From assembly GCF_900078385.1 (NCBI RefSeq), contig NZ_FLQR01000001.1, positions 744,001 through 808,000 on the forward strand: 64,000 nt of DNA, read 5' to 3'. This document shows, piece after piece, positions 1 to 7,813 of the stretch. Below the pieces are notes generated by a model. It worked only from the letters and a program-made list of their open reading frames with translations. It was not told the origin of the DNA and searched no databases. The DNA is from an uncultured Microbacterium sp. GTDB taxonomy: Bacteria > Actinomycetota > Actinomycetes > Actinomycetales > Microbacteriaceae. Each line of letters opens with the position of its first letter. The first letter of the stretch is position 1. Both the position numbers and the translations under genes were made by a program.

Positions 1-196
1 CGGCGCCGGTCAGGACGAGATGGGTCCCCGGAACGCGCTTGCGGGTCTGCGTGGTGCGTGACACGACGTCGCCGAGATAGGCGTCGCCCAGGAAGACACG
101 GAAGCTGTTCTCATCCATGCGCGGTGCCAGGCCGACCGTGACGCTGCCGGCGGCGTCGGCGGTGCGTCGGATGGTCCTGGCGATCAGGTCGGTCAT
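1..196 (-). CDS. Hypothetical protein, N-terminal part only (cut by window start)
   Basis: Sixty-five codons of a reverse-strand gene remain; the rest lies outside the window. The ATG at 194-196 is preceded by AGGGAG seven bases upstream, so this start is well supported. The visible protein begins MTDLIARTIRRTADAAGSV and continues with a short segment rich in Val, Arg and Thr. I see no signal peptide, membrane segment or catalytic motif and do not recognise the family. It is divergent from the universal stress gene, with about 320 bp between the two starts. Codon use (G/C at third positions) is typical of the window. Confidence 0.55.
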   Translation of the reverse strand, partial: MTDLIARTIRRTADAAGSVTVGLAPRMDENSFRVFLGDAYLGDVVSRTTQTRKRVPGTHLVLTGA

Positions 197-321
197 GCGT
201 CTACTCCCTGGCGGCGCGTGCAAGCCGGCGACAGCCGCAAGCACGGTCCCCACTGTGCTTCGTGCGGTCGTCACGAGGCGGCCCCAGCCGCCTACAGATG
301 AAGAGTCTGCCAGATATCGGA

Positions 322-350
322 TTCGTACGTGACCATTTGGCGGGTACACT
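322..350 (+). promoter_or_regulatory. Possible sigma70-type promoter upstream of the universal stress gene
   Basis: TTCGTA (322-327) and TACACT (345-350) are separated by 17 bases. The -10 is a good match and the -35 is poor. It would give a leader of about 160 nt before the stress-protein start at 520. The rest of the 197-519 gap holds the promoter of the divergent gene at 1-196 and the hairpin at 391-419; I see no gene there. Confidence 0.3.
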
Positions 351-390
351 GGCAGTCGGGAATCCCGCGTCATCTGCGCGGATCCCGAAC

Positions 391-419
391 GAAGGCCAGG
401 GCTTCCACCCCTGGCCTTC
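391..419 (+). promoter_or_regulatory. Perfect hairpin in the leader of the universal stress gene
   Basis: GAAGGCCAGGG (391-401) pairs perfectly with CCCTGGCCTTC (409-419) around a 7-nt loop. No T-run follows, so it is not a classic intrinsic terminator. Lying between the possible promoter at 322-350 and the gene start at 520, it could be an attenuator, an mRNA-stability element or the end of an upstream transcript. Confidence 0.4.
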
Positions 420-519
420 ACCCTTCCCCCGGCGCCTCCGTTTCTCACGGCCGACCCCACGGCGAAGACTCCGCCCGAGGGCTATCGTGTGGGGCAAGCG
501 GATCCCAATGGAGGGCACC

Positions 520-1362
520 ATGGCTGAGATGATCGTCGTCGGCGTGACCGGAGCTCCCGTCTCGCCCCGCGCTGTGGACTGGGCCGTCGCCCGCGCGGCC
601 GAGAACCGCCAGCGCGTCGAACTGGTCGCCGTCGTGGGCGGGGCGATGGGCACCGTCGGCGAAGCGGATGTCGTCATCGACGCGCGTGCCGCGGCGCAGA
701 AGATGCTGGATCTCGAGGCGGACCGCGTGCGCGGGCGCGGCGTGGAGATCACGACCCGCGTCGACAACGGCAACCCGGTCGCGAAGCTCATCGACGCGTC
801 GGCATCGGCGGATCTCCTCGTCATCGGCAGTGACTACACCGGTCCGGGATCCGGTCCCGCGCGCGGCATGCACGGTATCCGCATCGCCGCGGGCGCCGCC
901 TGCCCGGTCGTCGTCGTCCCGGACATCGACCTGGGCGCCCGGTCGGGCATCGTGGTGGGCGTGGACGGTTCGGAGGTGTCCGAACGGGCGATCCGCTTCG
1001 CGGCGGCCGAAGCCGACCGCCTCGGCGAACCCCTCACCGCGTGCGCGGTGTGGACGCCGCTTCAGGCGCCGCGCAACGGTCTCGCGGTCTATCCGGAGCT
1101 GTACCTCACGAACATGCAGGCGGCGACCGAGGAGATCCTCGCCCTGTCGATCGCGGGGATCGCGGAGGACTACCCCGATGTGCAGGTCGTCCGGCGCGTC
1201 GAACGCGGGTATCCGTCGCACGTCCTCAACGAACTCGCGGCATCCGCGCGGCTCACGGTCGTCGGCACGCACGGCCGGGGCGCGATCGCGCGCTTCCTGC
1301 TCGGCTCCATCAGCCAGGAGGTGCTCGCCCGGCTGGCGACCGTCACGGCCGTCGTGCGCTGA
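520..1362 (+). CDS. Universal stress protein with two tandem UspA domains
   Basis: This 280-aa protein is a tandem duplication of the UspA fold, as in the ATP-binding Usp proteins of actinobacteria. Domain 1 spans roughly residues 4-135 and begins IVVGVTGAPVSPRAVDWA. Domain 2 starts near residue 145 with GIVVGVDGSEVSERAI. It ends with the nucleotide-binding signature G-x2-G-x9-G-S, seen as GTHGRGAIARFLLGS. The second domain keeps the complete motif; in the first it is weaker (GSDYTGPGSG region), so ATP binding may be confined to one half. I chose the ATG at 520 because GGAGGG lies just before it. An in-frame ATG at 508 has no good ribosome site. Expected role: cytoplasmic stress or dormancy regulator; the exact partner is unknown. 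Confidence 0.85.
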   Translation: MAEMIVVGVTGAPVSPRAVDWAVARAAENRQRVELVAVVGGAMGTVGEADVVIDARAAAQKMLDLEADRVRGRGVEITTRVDNGNPVAKLIDASASADLLVIGSDYTGPGSGPARGMHGIRIAAGAACPVVVVPDIDLGARSGIVVGVDGSEVSERAIRFAAAEADRLGEPLTACAVWTPLQAPRNGLAVYPELYLTNMQAATEEILALSIAGIAEDYPDVQVVRRVERGYPSHVLNELAASARLTVVGTHGRGAIARFLLGSISQEVLARLATVTAVVR

Positions 1363-1375
1363 GTCGGCGCGGCTG

Positions 1376-1942
1376 CTACGCGTCGATGTCGTCGACGCCG
1401 GGCTGCCAGCTGCTCCCGGGACGGCCCCAGCCCCGCTTGCGCGCGATCTTCTGCACCGTCTTCCAGTCCGCATCGTCGAGCCGGTCGATGTAGAGGATGC
1501 CGTTCAGATGGTCGAACTCGTGCTGCATGATGCGCGCACGCCATCCGGTGACGTGGATCTCGACGGGTGCGCCTTCCAGGTCCGTGCCGGTCACCCGGAC
1601 CTCGTCGGAGCGCCGCAGCGGGAAACGCTCGCCCGGAAACGAGAGACATCCCTCCGACTCGTCGTCGTCGTCGGGTGTGCCCGGCTCCGGCGGCGTCATC
1701 CACAGGACGGGATCGAGGATGACGCCCCGCCACGGCTCGCCGTCGTCGTCGGGGTAGGAGTACGTGTAGATGCGGAGACCGACACCCACCTGGGGCGCGG
1801 CGAGGCCGACGCCGGGGGCGGCATCCATCGTCTCGAACATGTCGGCGACGAGGGTGCGGATCTCATCGGTCACCTCGCCCACGGGGGAGGCAATGGAGTG
1901 CAGGACGGGATCGCCCATGATGCGAATCGGGAGAACAGCCAC
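1376..1942 (-). CDS. def: Peptide deformylase
   Basis: The protein removes the N-formyl group from nascent polypeptides at the ribosome exit. All three family motifs are present in 188 aa: GVGLAAPQVG (about residues 45-54), EGCLSFP with the metal-binding Cys, and QHEFDHLNG, the HExxH metal and catalytic motif. An acidic DDDDESEG insertion precedes motif 2, a common actinobacterial variation. The C-terminal tail after the HExxH helix is longer than in the E. coli enzyme. The gene converges on the universal stress gene with 13 bp between the stops. It starts at ATG 1940-1942 and is divergent from the transporter at 2001. Confidence 0.96.
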   Translation of the reverse strand: MAVLPIRIMGDPVLHSIASPVGEVTDEIRTLVADMFETMDAAPGVGLAAPQVGVGLRIYTYSYPDDDGEPWRGVILDPVLWMTPPEPGTPDDDDESEGCLSFPGERFPLRRSDEVRVTGTDLEGAPVEIHVTGWRARIMQHEFDHLNGILYIDRLDDADWKTVQKIARKRGWGRPGSSWQPGVDDIDA

Positions 1943-2000
1943 GTCCTTGAGCCTATCGAGCCGCGCGGGCCGTTAGTGTCGAGGGGTGGAAGCCCTGGCC

Positions 2001-3071
2001 ATGCCGCTCGACGACATCGCCGACCAGGTGGTGGGCGTCTTCCGTGATCCCGCAATCCTGATCGGCATCCCGCTCGCCCTGCTCGGCGCGGTCTTCATGT
2101 CGTTCGGCGCGCAGTACCAGCATCGCGGCGTCCAGAAGGTCGAAGCGCTGAGCCACGTCGACGGCGGCGGGGGACTCACCGGCGGACAGCTTCTGCGTCT
2201 GCTGACGAGGCCGTCCTGGGTCGCCGGCACCGTGATGCTCGGGTTGGCGATCGTGTGCCAGCTCGCGGCCCTGTCCTTCGCTCCGCTGATCCTCGTGCAG
2301 CCGGTCGGGGCGATCTCGCTCGTCATCACGACGCTGCTCAACGCGCGCATCAGCGGACACCGCCCCACGAAGCGCTCGCTCACGGCGATCGCGCTGTGCG
2401 TCGGCGGCATCTTCGTCTTCATCACGATCGCGGCCCTCTTCGCGACCGAGACGCGTGTGCTGGACAGCCAGCTCATCACGATCCTCCTCATCCTCGGCGC
2501 CGTCACGATCGTGCTGACCGGCTTGTGGCTCTGGCTGCGCAAGCGCATCGCCGCGCTCTTCTACATCGTCGCGGCGGGCATCATGTACGGCTTCGTCGCG
2601 ACGCTCGCCAAGGTCGTCATCAGCCGGATCCAGACCGGCGACTTCGAGTGGCTGACGCTCGTCTGCCTCGCGGCGCTGCTCGCCGGAACGGCCATCGGCG
2701 CGTACTTCGTCCAGACCGCCTACGCGTCCGGGCCGCCCGACCTCGTGATCGCCGGGCTCACCGTCATCGACCCGATCGTCGCCATCCTCATCGGCCTGAT
2801 CGTCCTCCGCGAGGCCGTGAACGCACCGCTGTGGGCCTACGTCGGCTTCGCGATCGCCGGGGCGATGGCGGTCGCAGGGGTCTTCCAGCTGGCTCGGCAC
2901 CATCCTCAGGTGGTCAGCGACAGCCAGGAGATCCCGATCCAGCGGGGGAGCGAGACCGTCGACGGCCCGTCCCCGCGCACCGGTTCCATCCGGATCACCG
3001 AGGCGGTGTCGAAGGTGTGGCCCGACCCGCCCGTCGACGACGAGCGGCCGCTCGGCCCGCACCGGCACTGA
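2001..3071 (+). CDS. DMT/NIPA-like multi-pass membrane transporter
   Basis: This membrane protein of about 356 aa has eight or nine hydrophobic segments between residues about 18 and 300, followed by a hydrophilic tail of some 55 residues rich in Pro, Asp and Arg. The arrangement resembles the drug/metabolite transporter superfamily, in particular the NIPA-like (magnesium transporter-related) branch common in actinobacteria. Landmarks are FGAQYQHRGVQKVEA after the first helix, VQPVGAISLVITTLLNA in the third and DPIVAILIGLIVLRE near the end, typical of the EamA fold. The substrate cannot be read from sequence. An in-frame GTG at 1986 would add five residues; I prefer ATG 2001 because GGTGGA lies about 10 bases before it. 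Confidence 0.8.
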   Translation: MPLDDIADQVVGVFRDPAILIGIPLALLGAVFMSFGAQYQHRGVQKVEALSHVDGGGGLTGGQLLRLLTRPSWVAGTVMLGLAIVCQLAALSFAPLILVQPVGAISLVITTLLNARISGHRPTKRSLTAIALCVGGIFVFITIAALFATETRVLDSQLITILLILGAVTIVLTGLWLWLRKRIAALFYIVAAGIMYGFVATLAKVVISRIQTGDFEWLTLVCLAALLAGTAIGAYFVQTAYASGPPDLVIAGLTVIDPIVAILIGLIVLREAVNAPLWAYVGFAIAGAMAVAGVFQLARHHPQVVSDSQEIPIQRGSETVDGPSPRTGSIRITEAVSKVWPDPPVDDERPLGPHRH

Positions 3072-3112
3072 GCCGGGCGCGCCGCGGCGCTCCGGTAGGC
3101 TCTCTGTCGCAG

Positions 3113-3186
3113 GGGGCGGTGGCCAAGCTGGTCAAGGCAGCGGGCTCATAACCCGACGATCGTGGGTTCAAGTCCCACCCGCCCTA
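3113..3186 (+). tRNA. tRNA with CAU anticodon (Met; initiator or Ile2 not excluded)
   Basis: A full cloverleaf folds from 3113 to 3186. The anticodon CAU is at 3147-3149 in loop CUCAUAA. The T arm is GUGGG-UUCAAGU-CCCAC and the acceptor strands are GGGGCGG and CCGCCCU. CCA is not fully encoded (ACA follows). The anticodon stem contains GGG/CCC, a feature of initiator tRNAs, but the acceptor end is almost fully paired with a G1-U72 wobble, which is unlike fMet. A CAU tRNA can also be Ile2 after lysidine modification. Elongator Met is the default call. Confidence 0.85.
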
Positions 3187-3288
3187 CAGATGGCGACATT
3201 CCCCGCGTCGCACGCCCCGGGTACCGTGGAGTCCTCGCGAGGCCCTCGCTCGTCACCGGCGTGGACTCGGACAGCGAAGGAGCTCCTC

Positions 3289-3957
3289 ATGGGCGAACCC
3301 ACCGACGACTCGACTCCGATCTCGGCGGCCGCGTTCCACCGGTCTCCGGGCGTCTCCGATTGGCGCGTCACGGGCACCGGCCCGCAGGCCGTCTTCACCG
3401 CGAGCTCGCTCGCCCAGGCGGCGGGCCTCGTCGCCCCGGTCGTCGCCGCGGCCGAGGAGTTCGGCATCCTGCCGGACATCGACGTGCGACCCGAGGGGGT
3501 CGTCGTGCGGATCCCCGCTCCGGAGGGGATCCCTGCGTCCGCGGGGCCCTTCGCCGCGGCAGTGTCGCGGGCGGCCGCCGCGCTGCGGCTGACGCCCGAT
3601 CCCTCGTCGGCGCAGTCGGTCGGCATCTACGTCGCCCAGCACTCGCAGGCGGACGCGCGACCGTTCTTCCTGGCGGCGCTCGGCTATGAGGCGCTCGGCG
3701 ACACGGATGCCGTCGATCCGCTGCGCTGCGGGCCGCAGCTCGCGTTCAATCCGATCACCGGCGATGCGCCGGCACGTGGGCGGACACATCTCGACGTCTT
3801 CGTGCCGGCCGACCAGGCCCGAGCGCGCGTGGATGCCGCGATCGCGGCCGGGGGCCGGCTCGCCGATGACTCCTACGCGCCCGCCTGGTGGTCGCTCGCC
3901 TCACCCGACAACCACGGCGTGGACATCGCGTCCTGGACCGACACCTACGAAGGGTAG
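3289..3957 (+). CDS. Pterin-4a-carbinolamine dehydratase-like/VOC domain fusion protein
   Basis: This 222-aa protein appears to combine two folds. Residues about 10-100 resemble pterin-4a-carbinolamine dehydratase, with a Trp-rich start (SDWRVTGTG), the helix AGLVAPVVAAAEEFGILPD and the strand VRPEGVVVRI. The usual double-His motif of active dehydratases is absent (ILPDIDV in its place), so activity is doubtful. Residues about 105-222 look like a VOC/glyoxalase-like module (SVGIYVAQHSQADARPFF, GRTHLDVFVP, WWSLASPDNHGVDIA), which would be a single half-repeat. I chose ATG 3289 because AAGGAG sits six bases upstream. Longer in-frame starts would run back to the end of the tRNA. No cofactor or substrate can be assigned. 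Confidence 0.7.
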   Translation: MGEPTDDSTPISAAAFHRSPGVSDWRVTGTGPQAVFTASSLAQAAGLVAPVVAAAEEFGILPDIDVRPEGVVVRIPAPEGIPASAGPFAAAVSRAAAALRLTPDPSSAQSVGIYVAQHSQADARPFFLAALGYEALGDTDAVDPLRCGPQLAFNPITGDAPARGRTHLDVFVPADQARARVDAAIAAGGRLADDSYAPAWWSLASPDNHGVDIASWTDTYEG

Positions 3958-3978
3958 GGGCCTCCCGCGCTGCGCGCG

Positions 3979-4260
3979 TCAGTTTCCGCCGAGGACATGC
4001 GCGGGGAGGTCATGCTGACGCGTGGGCCGCGGCCCCTCGGCCGCCCACGGCTTCCGCCACTCCGGTGCCGGGAAGGGCTCCTCGAAGGAGAGCGTCTCGC
4101 GGGCGACCTTCTCGCCGCGGAACTCCATGATCTTGACGTAGTGGAGCGGGTCGCCGCCGTCGTAGCTGAGCAGCCCCTCCGCGATCCAGAGGTCGCCCGA
4201 GCCCCTGATCTCCTTGGGCTGGAAGTCGAGCGTCGTACTCCATAGCTCGACCCTTCCAGG
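3979..4260 (-). pseudogene. 5'-truncated NTF2-like (SnoaL-type) protein remnant
   Basis: The reverse frame encodes about 90 residues that look like the C-terminal two thirds of a nuclear-transport-factor-2-like domain: EIRGSGDLWIAEGLLSYDGG, then PLHYVKIMEFRGEKVARET and a C-terminal PFPAPEWRKPW. NTF2-like proteins of this type are usually 120-135 aa and start with a helix followed by a WADDA-type strand. That part is not found in any frame upstream; the reading frame continues but its residues are not family-like. A GTG at 4249-4251 could start a 90-aa product. I read it as a decayed or truncated gene. It lies tail-to-tail with the fusion gene at 3289 and runs into the promoter of the DUF3145 gene. 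Confidence 0.6.
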
Positions 4261-4379
4261 GAGCGCCAGTGATCCCTCGATCTTCGGCGATCTGGGCGTC
4301 CCAGGCCATGCCCCACGCTGCCACGGCGCATCTCGTCCGGCGCCGCGGCGCGGTCCCCGAAACGCGCCGAATGACAGGG

Positions 4380-4409
4380 TTGTGATTCGCGCGGCCCGTG
4401 GGGGATAAT
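4380..4409 (+). promoter_or_regulatory. Promoter of the DUF3145 gene
   Basis: TTGTGA (4380-4385) and GATAAT (4404-4409) are separated by 18 bases, a good sigma70-type promoter in this G+C-rich context. The predicted start near 4416 gives a leader of about 70 nt before the ATG at 4488. Confidence 0.5.
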
Positions 4410-4487
4410 GGCCCCACAACCGCATACACCGCCGCACTCCGGCACTCAGGTCGTAGGGGAAGACGCACCTGATGAAACGGAGACGAA

Positions 4488-4991
4488 ATGGCGACACCAC
4501 AGGCGCGCGGAGTGATCTTCATCCACTCCGCGCCACGCGCGCTGTGCCCCCACCTCGAGTGGGCGGTCGGACGCGCGCTGGGGCGTGCGGTGAACTTCGA
4601 CTGGGCCGACCAGCCGGTACTCGCCGGCAGTCGGCGCGCGGAGTTCTACTGGGAGGGACCGGCCGGCACCGGCGCGTCCCTCGCGACCGCGATCCGCGGC
4701 TGGGAGCATCTCCGCTTCGAAGTGACGGAGGACCCGACGCCGCGCAGCGACGGCGGTCGCTGGCTGCACACGCCGGGTCTCGGCATCCACTTCGCGCAGA
4801 CCGACACGGCCGGCAATGTCGTCATCGGCGAGGACCGGCTGCGGTACGCGATGGAGATCGCCGCGGGTGACGCGTTCGAACTCCAGCGCGAGCTGCACGT
4901 CGCGCTCGGCGCCGCGTGGGACGACGAGCTCGAGCCCTTCCGGCACGCGAGCGACGACGCACCCGTCGTCTGGCTCCACAAGGTCGGCTGA
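4488..4991 (+). CDS. DUF3145 domain-containing protein
   Basis: This 167-aa soluble protein matches the actinobacterial DUF3145 family over its whole length. Features are an N-terminal GVIFIHSAPRALCPHLEWA, a central Trp-rich segment (RAEFYWEGPAGTG, IRGWEHLRFEVTEDP) and GLGIHFAQTDTAGNVVIGE. No function is established for the family; it is often found beside fatty-acid synthesis genes, as here. The ATG is preceded by GGAGA at a suitable distance and by the promoter at 4380-4409. The last codons and the stop lie in the first copy of a 17-bp tandem repeat (4977-5027). The gene converges on fabF and shares a bidirectional terminator with it. Confidence 0.9.
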   Translation: MATPQARGVIFIHSAPRALCPHLEWAVGRALGRAVNFDWADQPVLAGSRRAEFYWEGPAGTGASLATAIRGWEHLRFEVTEDPTPRSDGGRWLHTPGLGIHFAQTDTAGNVVIGEDRLRYAMEIAAGDAFELQRELHVALGAAWDDELEPFRHASDDAPVVWLHKVG

Positions 4992-5027
4992 ACCACGGGG
5001 TCGGCTGAACCACAAGGTCGGCTGAGA
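4977..5027. repeat. Three tandem copies of a 17-bp unit at a gene 3' end
   Basis: The unit CACAAGGTCGGCTGAAC occurs at 4977-4993, with one two-base variant copy at 4994-5010 (CACGGGG at its start) and a third copy at 5011-5027. The first copy includes the last codons and TGA stop of the DUF3145 gene, so the 3' end of the gene has been duplicated outward, probably by replication slippage. Confidence 0.85.
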
Positions 5028-5146
5028 CGCCCCTCCGCTTCGCGACACTCCACAACTGAAGACTTCAGACGGCGCGAGGCGCCAGTACCGGGCTCGGTCG
5101 ACGGGTGTCCCGGGATCCGGGACCGCGTTCCGCACCGTCTGACATG

Positions 5147-5182
5147 AAGAACGCCCCCGGATGGCTTCCCGGGGGCGTTCTT
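5147..5182. terminator. Bidirectional terminator between DUF3145 gene and fabF
   Basis: AAGAACGCCCCCGG (5147-5160) pairs perfectly with CCGGGGGCGTTCTT (5169-5182) around an 8-nt loop, giving a 14-bp stem with A-rich and T-rich ends. It serves the forward gene ending at 4991 and the reverse gene ending at 5200. Confidence 0.85.
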
Positions 5183-5199
5183 GTTCGTCGGGATGCGGG

Positions 5200-6438
5200 T
5201 CAGACCGACGCGAACGCGGCGACGGCGTTGTGCCCGCCGAACCCGAACGAGTTGCTGATCGCCAGCTGCTGACCGGAGCCCAACGGCGTCGGCTCGCCGG
5301 AGAGGCGGAACGGGACGGCGGGGTCCTGCTCGGTGAGGTTGATCGTCGGCGGTGCGAGACGCTCCTGCAGGGCCATGATCGTGAAGATCGCCTCGAGTGC
5401 GCCCGTGCCGCCGAGCAGGTGACCCGTGGAGGCCTTCGTCGCCGACACCGGGATGTCGTCGATGCGATCGCCGAACACGGTCTTCAGCGCCACGTACTCG
5501 TTCGGGTCGCCCACCGGCGTCGAGGTCGCGTGCGCGTTGATGTGCGTGACGTCGTCCGGAGAGGCGTCGGCCATCTCGAGGGCGAGCCGCACGGCACGTG
5601 CGGCACCGGTGCCCTCGGGATCGTTGGCCGTGATGTGGTACGAGTCCGCGGTGACGCCACCGCCGACGACGGCGGCGTAGATCTTCGCCCCGCGGGCCTT
5701 GGCGTGCTCCTCGGTCTCGAGGATGAGGACGGCGGCACCCTCGCCCATGACGAAGCCGTCACGGTCGATGCTCGCGGGACGGGAGGCCGTCGCGGGGTCG
5801 TCGTTGCGGCGCGAGAGCGCCTGCATGGAGGAGAAGGATGCGATCGTCACCGGGTGGATGACGGACTCCGTGCCACCGGCGATCACGACATCCGCGAGGC
5901 CGTCGCGGAGGTGCTCGATCGCGTTGACGATCGACTCCGTGCTCGATGCGCACGCGCTCGCCACGGTGCGGGCGTACGCCCGCGCCCCGAAGTGCAGGGA
6001 CAGGTTGCCGGCGGCGGCGTTCGGCATGAGCATCGGGACGGTCATCGGCAGCACGCGCCGGGGTCCCTTCTCCCGCAGCGTGTCCCAGGCGTCCAGCAGG
6101 GTCCACAGACCCCCGATGCCGGTCGCGAAGTCGACACCCAGACGGTCCGGGTCGACCTCGGGTGCACCGGCATCAGCCCAGGCCTCCTGCGCGGCGACGA
6201 GCGCGAACTGCGAGGACGGGTCCAGGCGCTTCGCGACGGGGCGCTCCAGCACGGTGTCGGGGCGGACGAGTGCCTGCGCCGCGAACGTGACGGGCAGGTT
6301 GTACTGCTCGACCCAGTCGTATTCGAGCGTGCGGGCGCCGGATGCGCCGGCCAGCAGCGCCGACCAGCTCTCCGGTGCGGTGCCGCCGATGGGCGACGAG
6401 GCGCCGATGCCGGTGACGACGATTCGGGGAATGCTCAT
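5200..6438 (-). CDS. fabF: Beta-ketoacyl-ACP synthase II
   Basis: FabF condenses malonyl-ACP with acyl-ACP during FAS II chain elongation in the cytoplasm. The 412-aa protein has full family length and the Cys-His-His triad: Cys163 in SACASSTES, His303 in NAHATSTPVGD and His340 in KASTGHLLGG. The C-terminal SNSFGFGGHNA glycine loop is also present. ATG 6438 follows GAGGAGA. It is the last gene of the reverse-strand run aceE-fasR-fabD-fabH-acpP-fabF, 51 bp after acpP, and ends at the terminator 5147-5182. In mycobacteria the equivalent position holds kasA and kasB. Confidence 0.97.
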   Translation of the reverse strand: MSIPRIVVTGIGASSPIGGTAPESWSALLAGASGARTLEYDWVEQYNLPVTFAAQALVRPDTVLERPVAKRLDPSSQFALVAAQEAWADAGAPEVDPDRLGVDFATGIGGLWTLLDAWDTLREKGPRRVLPMTVPMLMPNAAAGNLSLHFGARAYARTVASACASSTESIVNAIEHLRDGLADVVIAGGTESVIHPVTIASFSSMQALSRRNDDPATASRPASIDRDGFVMGEGAAVLILETEEHAKARGAKIYAAVVGGGVTADSYHITANDPEGTGAARAVRLALEMADASPDDVTHINAHATSTPVGDPNEYVALKTVFGDRIDDIPVSATKASTGHLLGGTGALEAIFTIMALQERLAPPTINLTEQDPAVPFRLSGEPTPLGSGQQLAISNSFGFGGHNAVAAFASV

Positions 6439-6489
6439 GGTCTCCTCGGGATGCTCCGGTGGGGGCTCACGCCCCCACCGGTGTCGGGG

Positions 6490-6738
6490 CTACGCCTGGT
6501 TCGACGTGATGAACGTGACAGCGTCGCCGACGGTCTTGAGGTTCTTGACCTCTTCGTCGGGGATGGTGACGCCGAACTTCTCCTCGGCGTTGACGACGAT
6601 CGTCATCATCGAGATGGAGTCGATGTCGAGGTCATCGGTGAAGGACTTCTCCAGCGCGACCTCGTCGGCCGAGATGCCGGTCTCGTCGGTGATGAGCTCG
6701 GCAAGCCCTGCGAGGACCTCGTCGTTCGTGAATGCCAT
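6490..6738 (-). CDS. acpP: Acyl carrier protein
   Basis: The 82-aa acidic protein carries fatty-acyl intermediates on a 4'-phosphopantetheine arm attached to Ser41 in the motif DLDIDSIS. The usual DSL triad reads DSI here, a common variation. Helix II/III residues (MMTIVVNAEEKFGVTIPDEE) are typical of ACP. A strong AAGGAG precedes the ATG. It lies between fabH (73 bp away) and fabF, the standard actinobacterial FAS II order. Confidence 0.97.
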   Translation of the reverse strand: MAFTNDEVLAGLAELITDETGISADEVALEKSFTDDLDIDSISMMTIVVNAEEKFGVTIPDEEVKNLKTVGDAVTFITSNQA

Positions 6739-6811
6739 GGTTTCTCCTTGTTCGGTGGCGGTCGCGGGCCCGGCCGGGCCGCTGTTCAGTTTAGGTGTGG
6801 GGTGCGCGCGG

Positions 6812-7813
6812 TCAGGGGAGGACGACGACCTGGGCGCCGAAGACGAGCCCGGCGCCGAAGCCGATCTGCAGGGCCAGCCCGCCGCTGAGCTCGGGGTGCT
6901 CTTCGAGGAGCCGGTGCGTGGCGAGGGGGATCGAGGCGGCCGAGGTGTTGCCGGTCGTCTCGATGTCGCGGCCGATCACGACCGACTCGGGCAGCTTCAG
7001 CTGCTTGGCGAACTCGTCGATGATGCGCATGTTGGCCTGGTGCGGCACGAAGGCGGCGAGGTCGCCGGGCTCGACGCCGGCCTCCTCGAGCGCCTTGCGG
7101 GCGACCTTGACCATCTCCCAGACGGCCCAGCGGAACACCGTCGGGCCCTCCTGGCGGAGCGTCGGCCACGGCGCCTGCCCGTCGCGGAATTCGACGAGCG
7201 TGTGGTTCATGCCGACCGCGTCGGCCTTCGAGCCGTCCGAGCCCCACACCGTGGGGCCGATCCCCGGGAAGTCGCTCGGCCCGATCACGACGGCGCCGGC
7301 GCCGTCGCCCAGCAGGAACGAGATCGAGCGATCGGTCGGGTCGACGATGTCGCTGAGCTTCTCCGCGCCGATGACGACGGCGTAGTGCGCGGCGCCCGCG
7401 CGGATCAGAGCGTCGGCCTGCGCGACGGCATACGCGAACCCCGCGCAGGCGGCGTTCACGTCGTACGCGGCGGCGGGGTTGGCACCGATGCGATCGGCGA
7501 CGATCGCCGACACCGACGGGGTCTGCTTCGGGTTGGACACGGTCGCCACGATGACGGCGTCGATCTGGTCGGCCGGGATGCCGGCGCGCTCGACGGCCTC
7601 GGCCGCGGCGTCCGCCGCGAGGTCGATCGCGCTCGTGCCCGCGACGGCGCGCGAGCGGGTGATGATGCCGGTGCGCTGACGGATCCACTCATCGCTGGAG
7701 TCGATGGGTCCGATGAGGTCGTCGTTGGGAACCGCGTTCTCACCACGTGCGGCGCCGTACGAGTAGATGCGCGTGTACGCGGGTCCGGTCGCCTGGTTGA
7801 GCGTGACGGTCAT
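6812..7813 (-). CDS. fabH: Beta-ketoacyl-ACP synthase III
   Basis: FabH starts fatty-acid synthesis by condensing acetyl-CoA or a branched acyl-CoA with malonyl-ACP. The 333-aa protein has the catalytic Cys123 (NAACAGFAYAV), His258 (VPHQANMRIID) and Asn289 (ETTGNTSAAS), together with GDGAGAVV. ATG 7813 has AGGAGA six bases upstream and overlaps the fabD stop (ATGA), indicating translational coupling. Actinobacterial FabH enzymes often prefer branched primers for iso/anteiso acids, but the pocket cannot be judged from sequence alone. Confidence 0.96.
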   Translation of the reverse strand: MTVTLNQATGPAYTRIYSYGAARGENAVPNDDLIGPIDSSDEWIRQRTGIITRSRAVAGTSAIDLAADAAAEAVERAGIPADQIDAVIVATVSNPKQTPSVSAIVADRIGANPAAAYDVNAACAGFAYAVAQADALIRAGAAHYAVVIGAEKLSDIVDPTDRSISFLLGDGAGAVVIGPSDFPGIGPTVWGSDGSKADAVGMNHTLVEFRDGQAPWPTLRQEGPTVFRWAVWEMVKVARKALEEAGVEPGDLAAFVPHQANMRIIDEFAKQLKLPESVVIGRDIETTGNTSAASIPLATHRLLEEHPELSGGLALQIGFGAGLVFGAQVVVLP

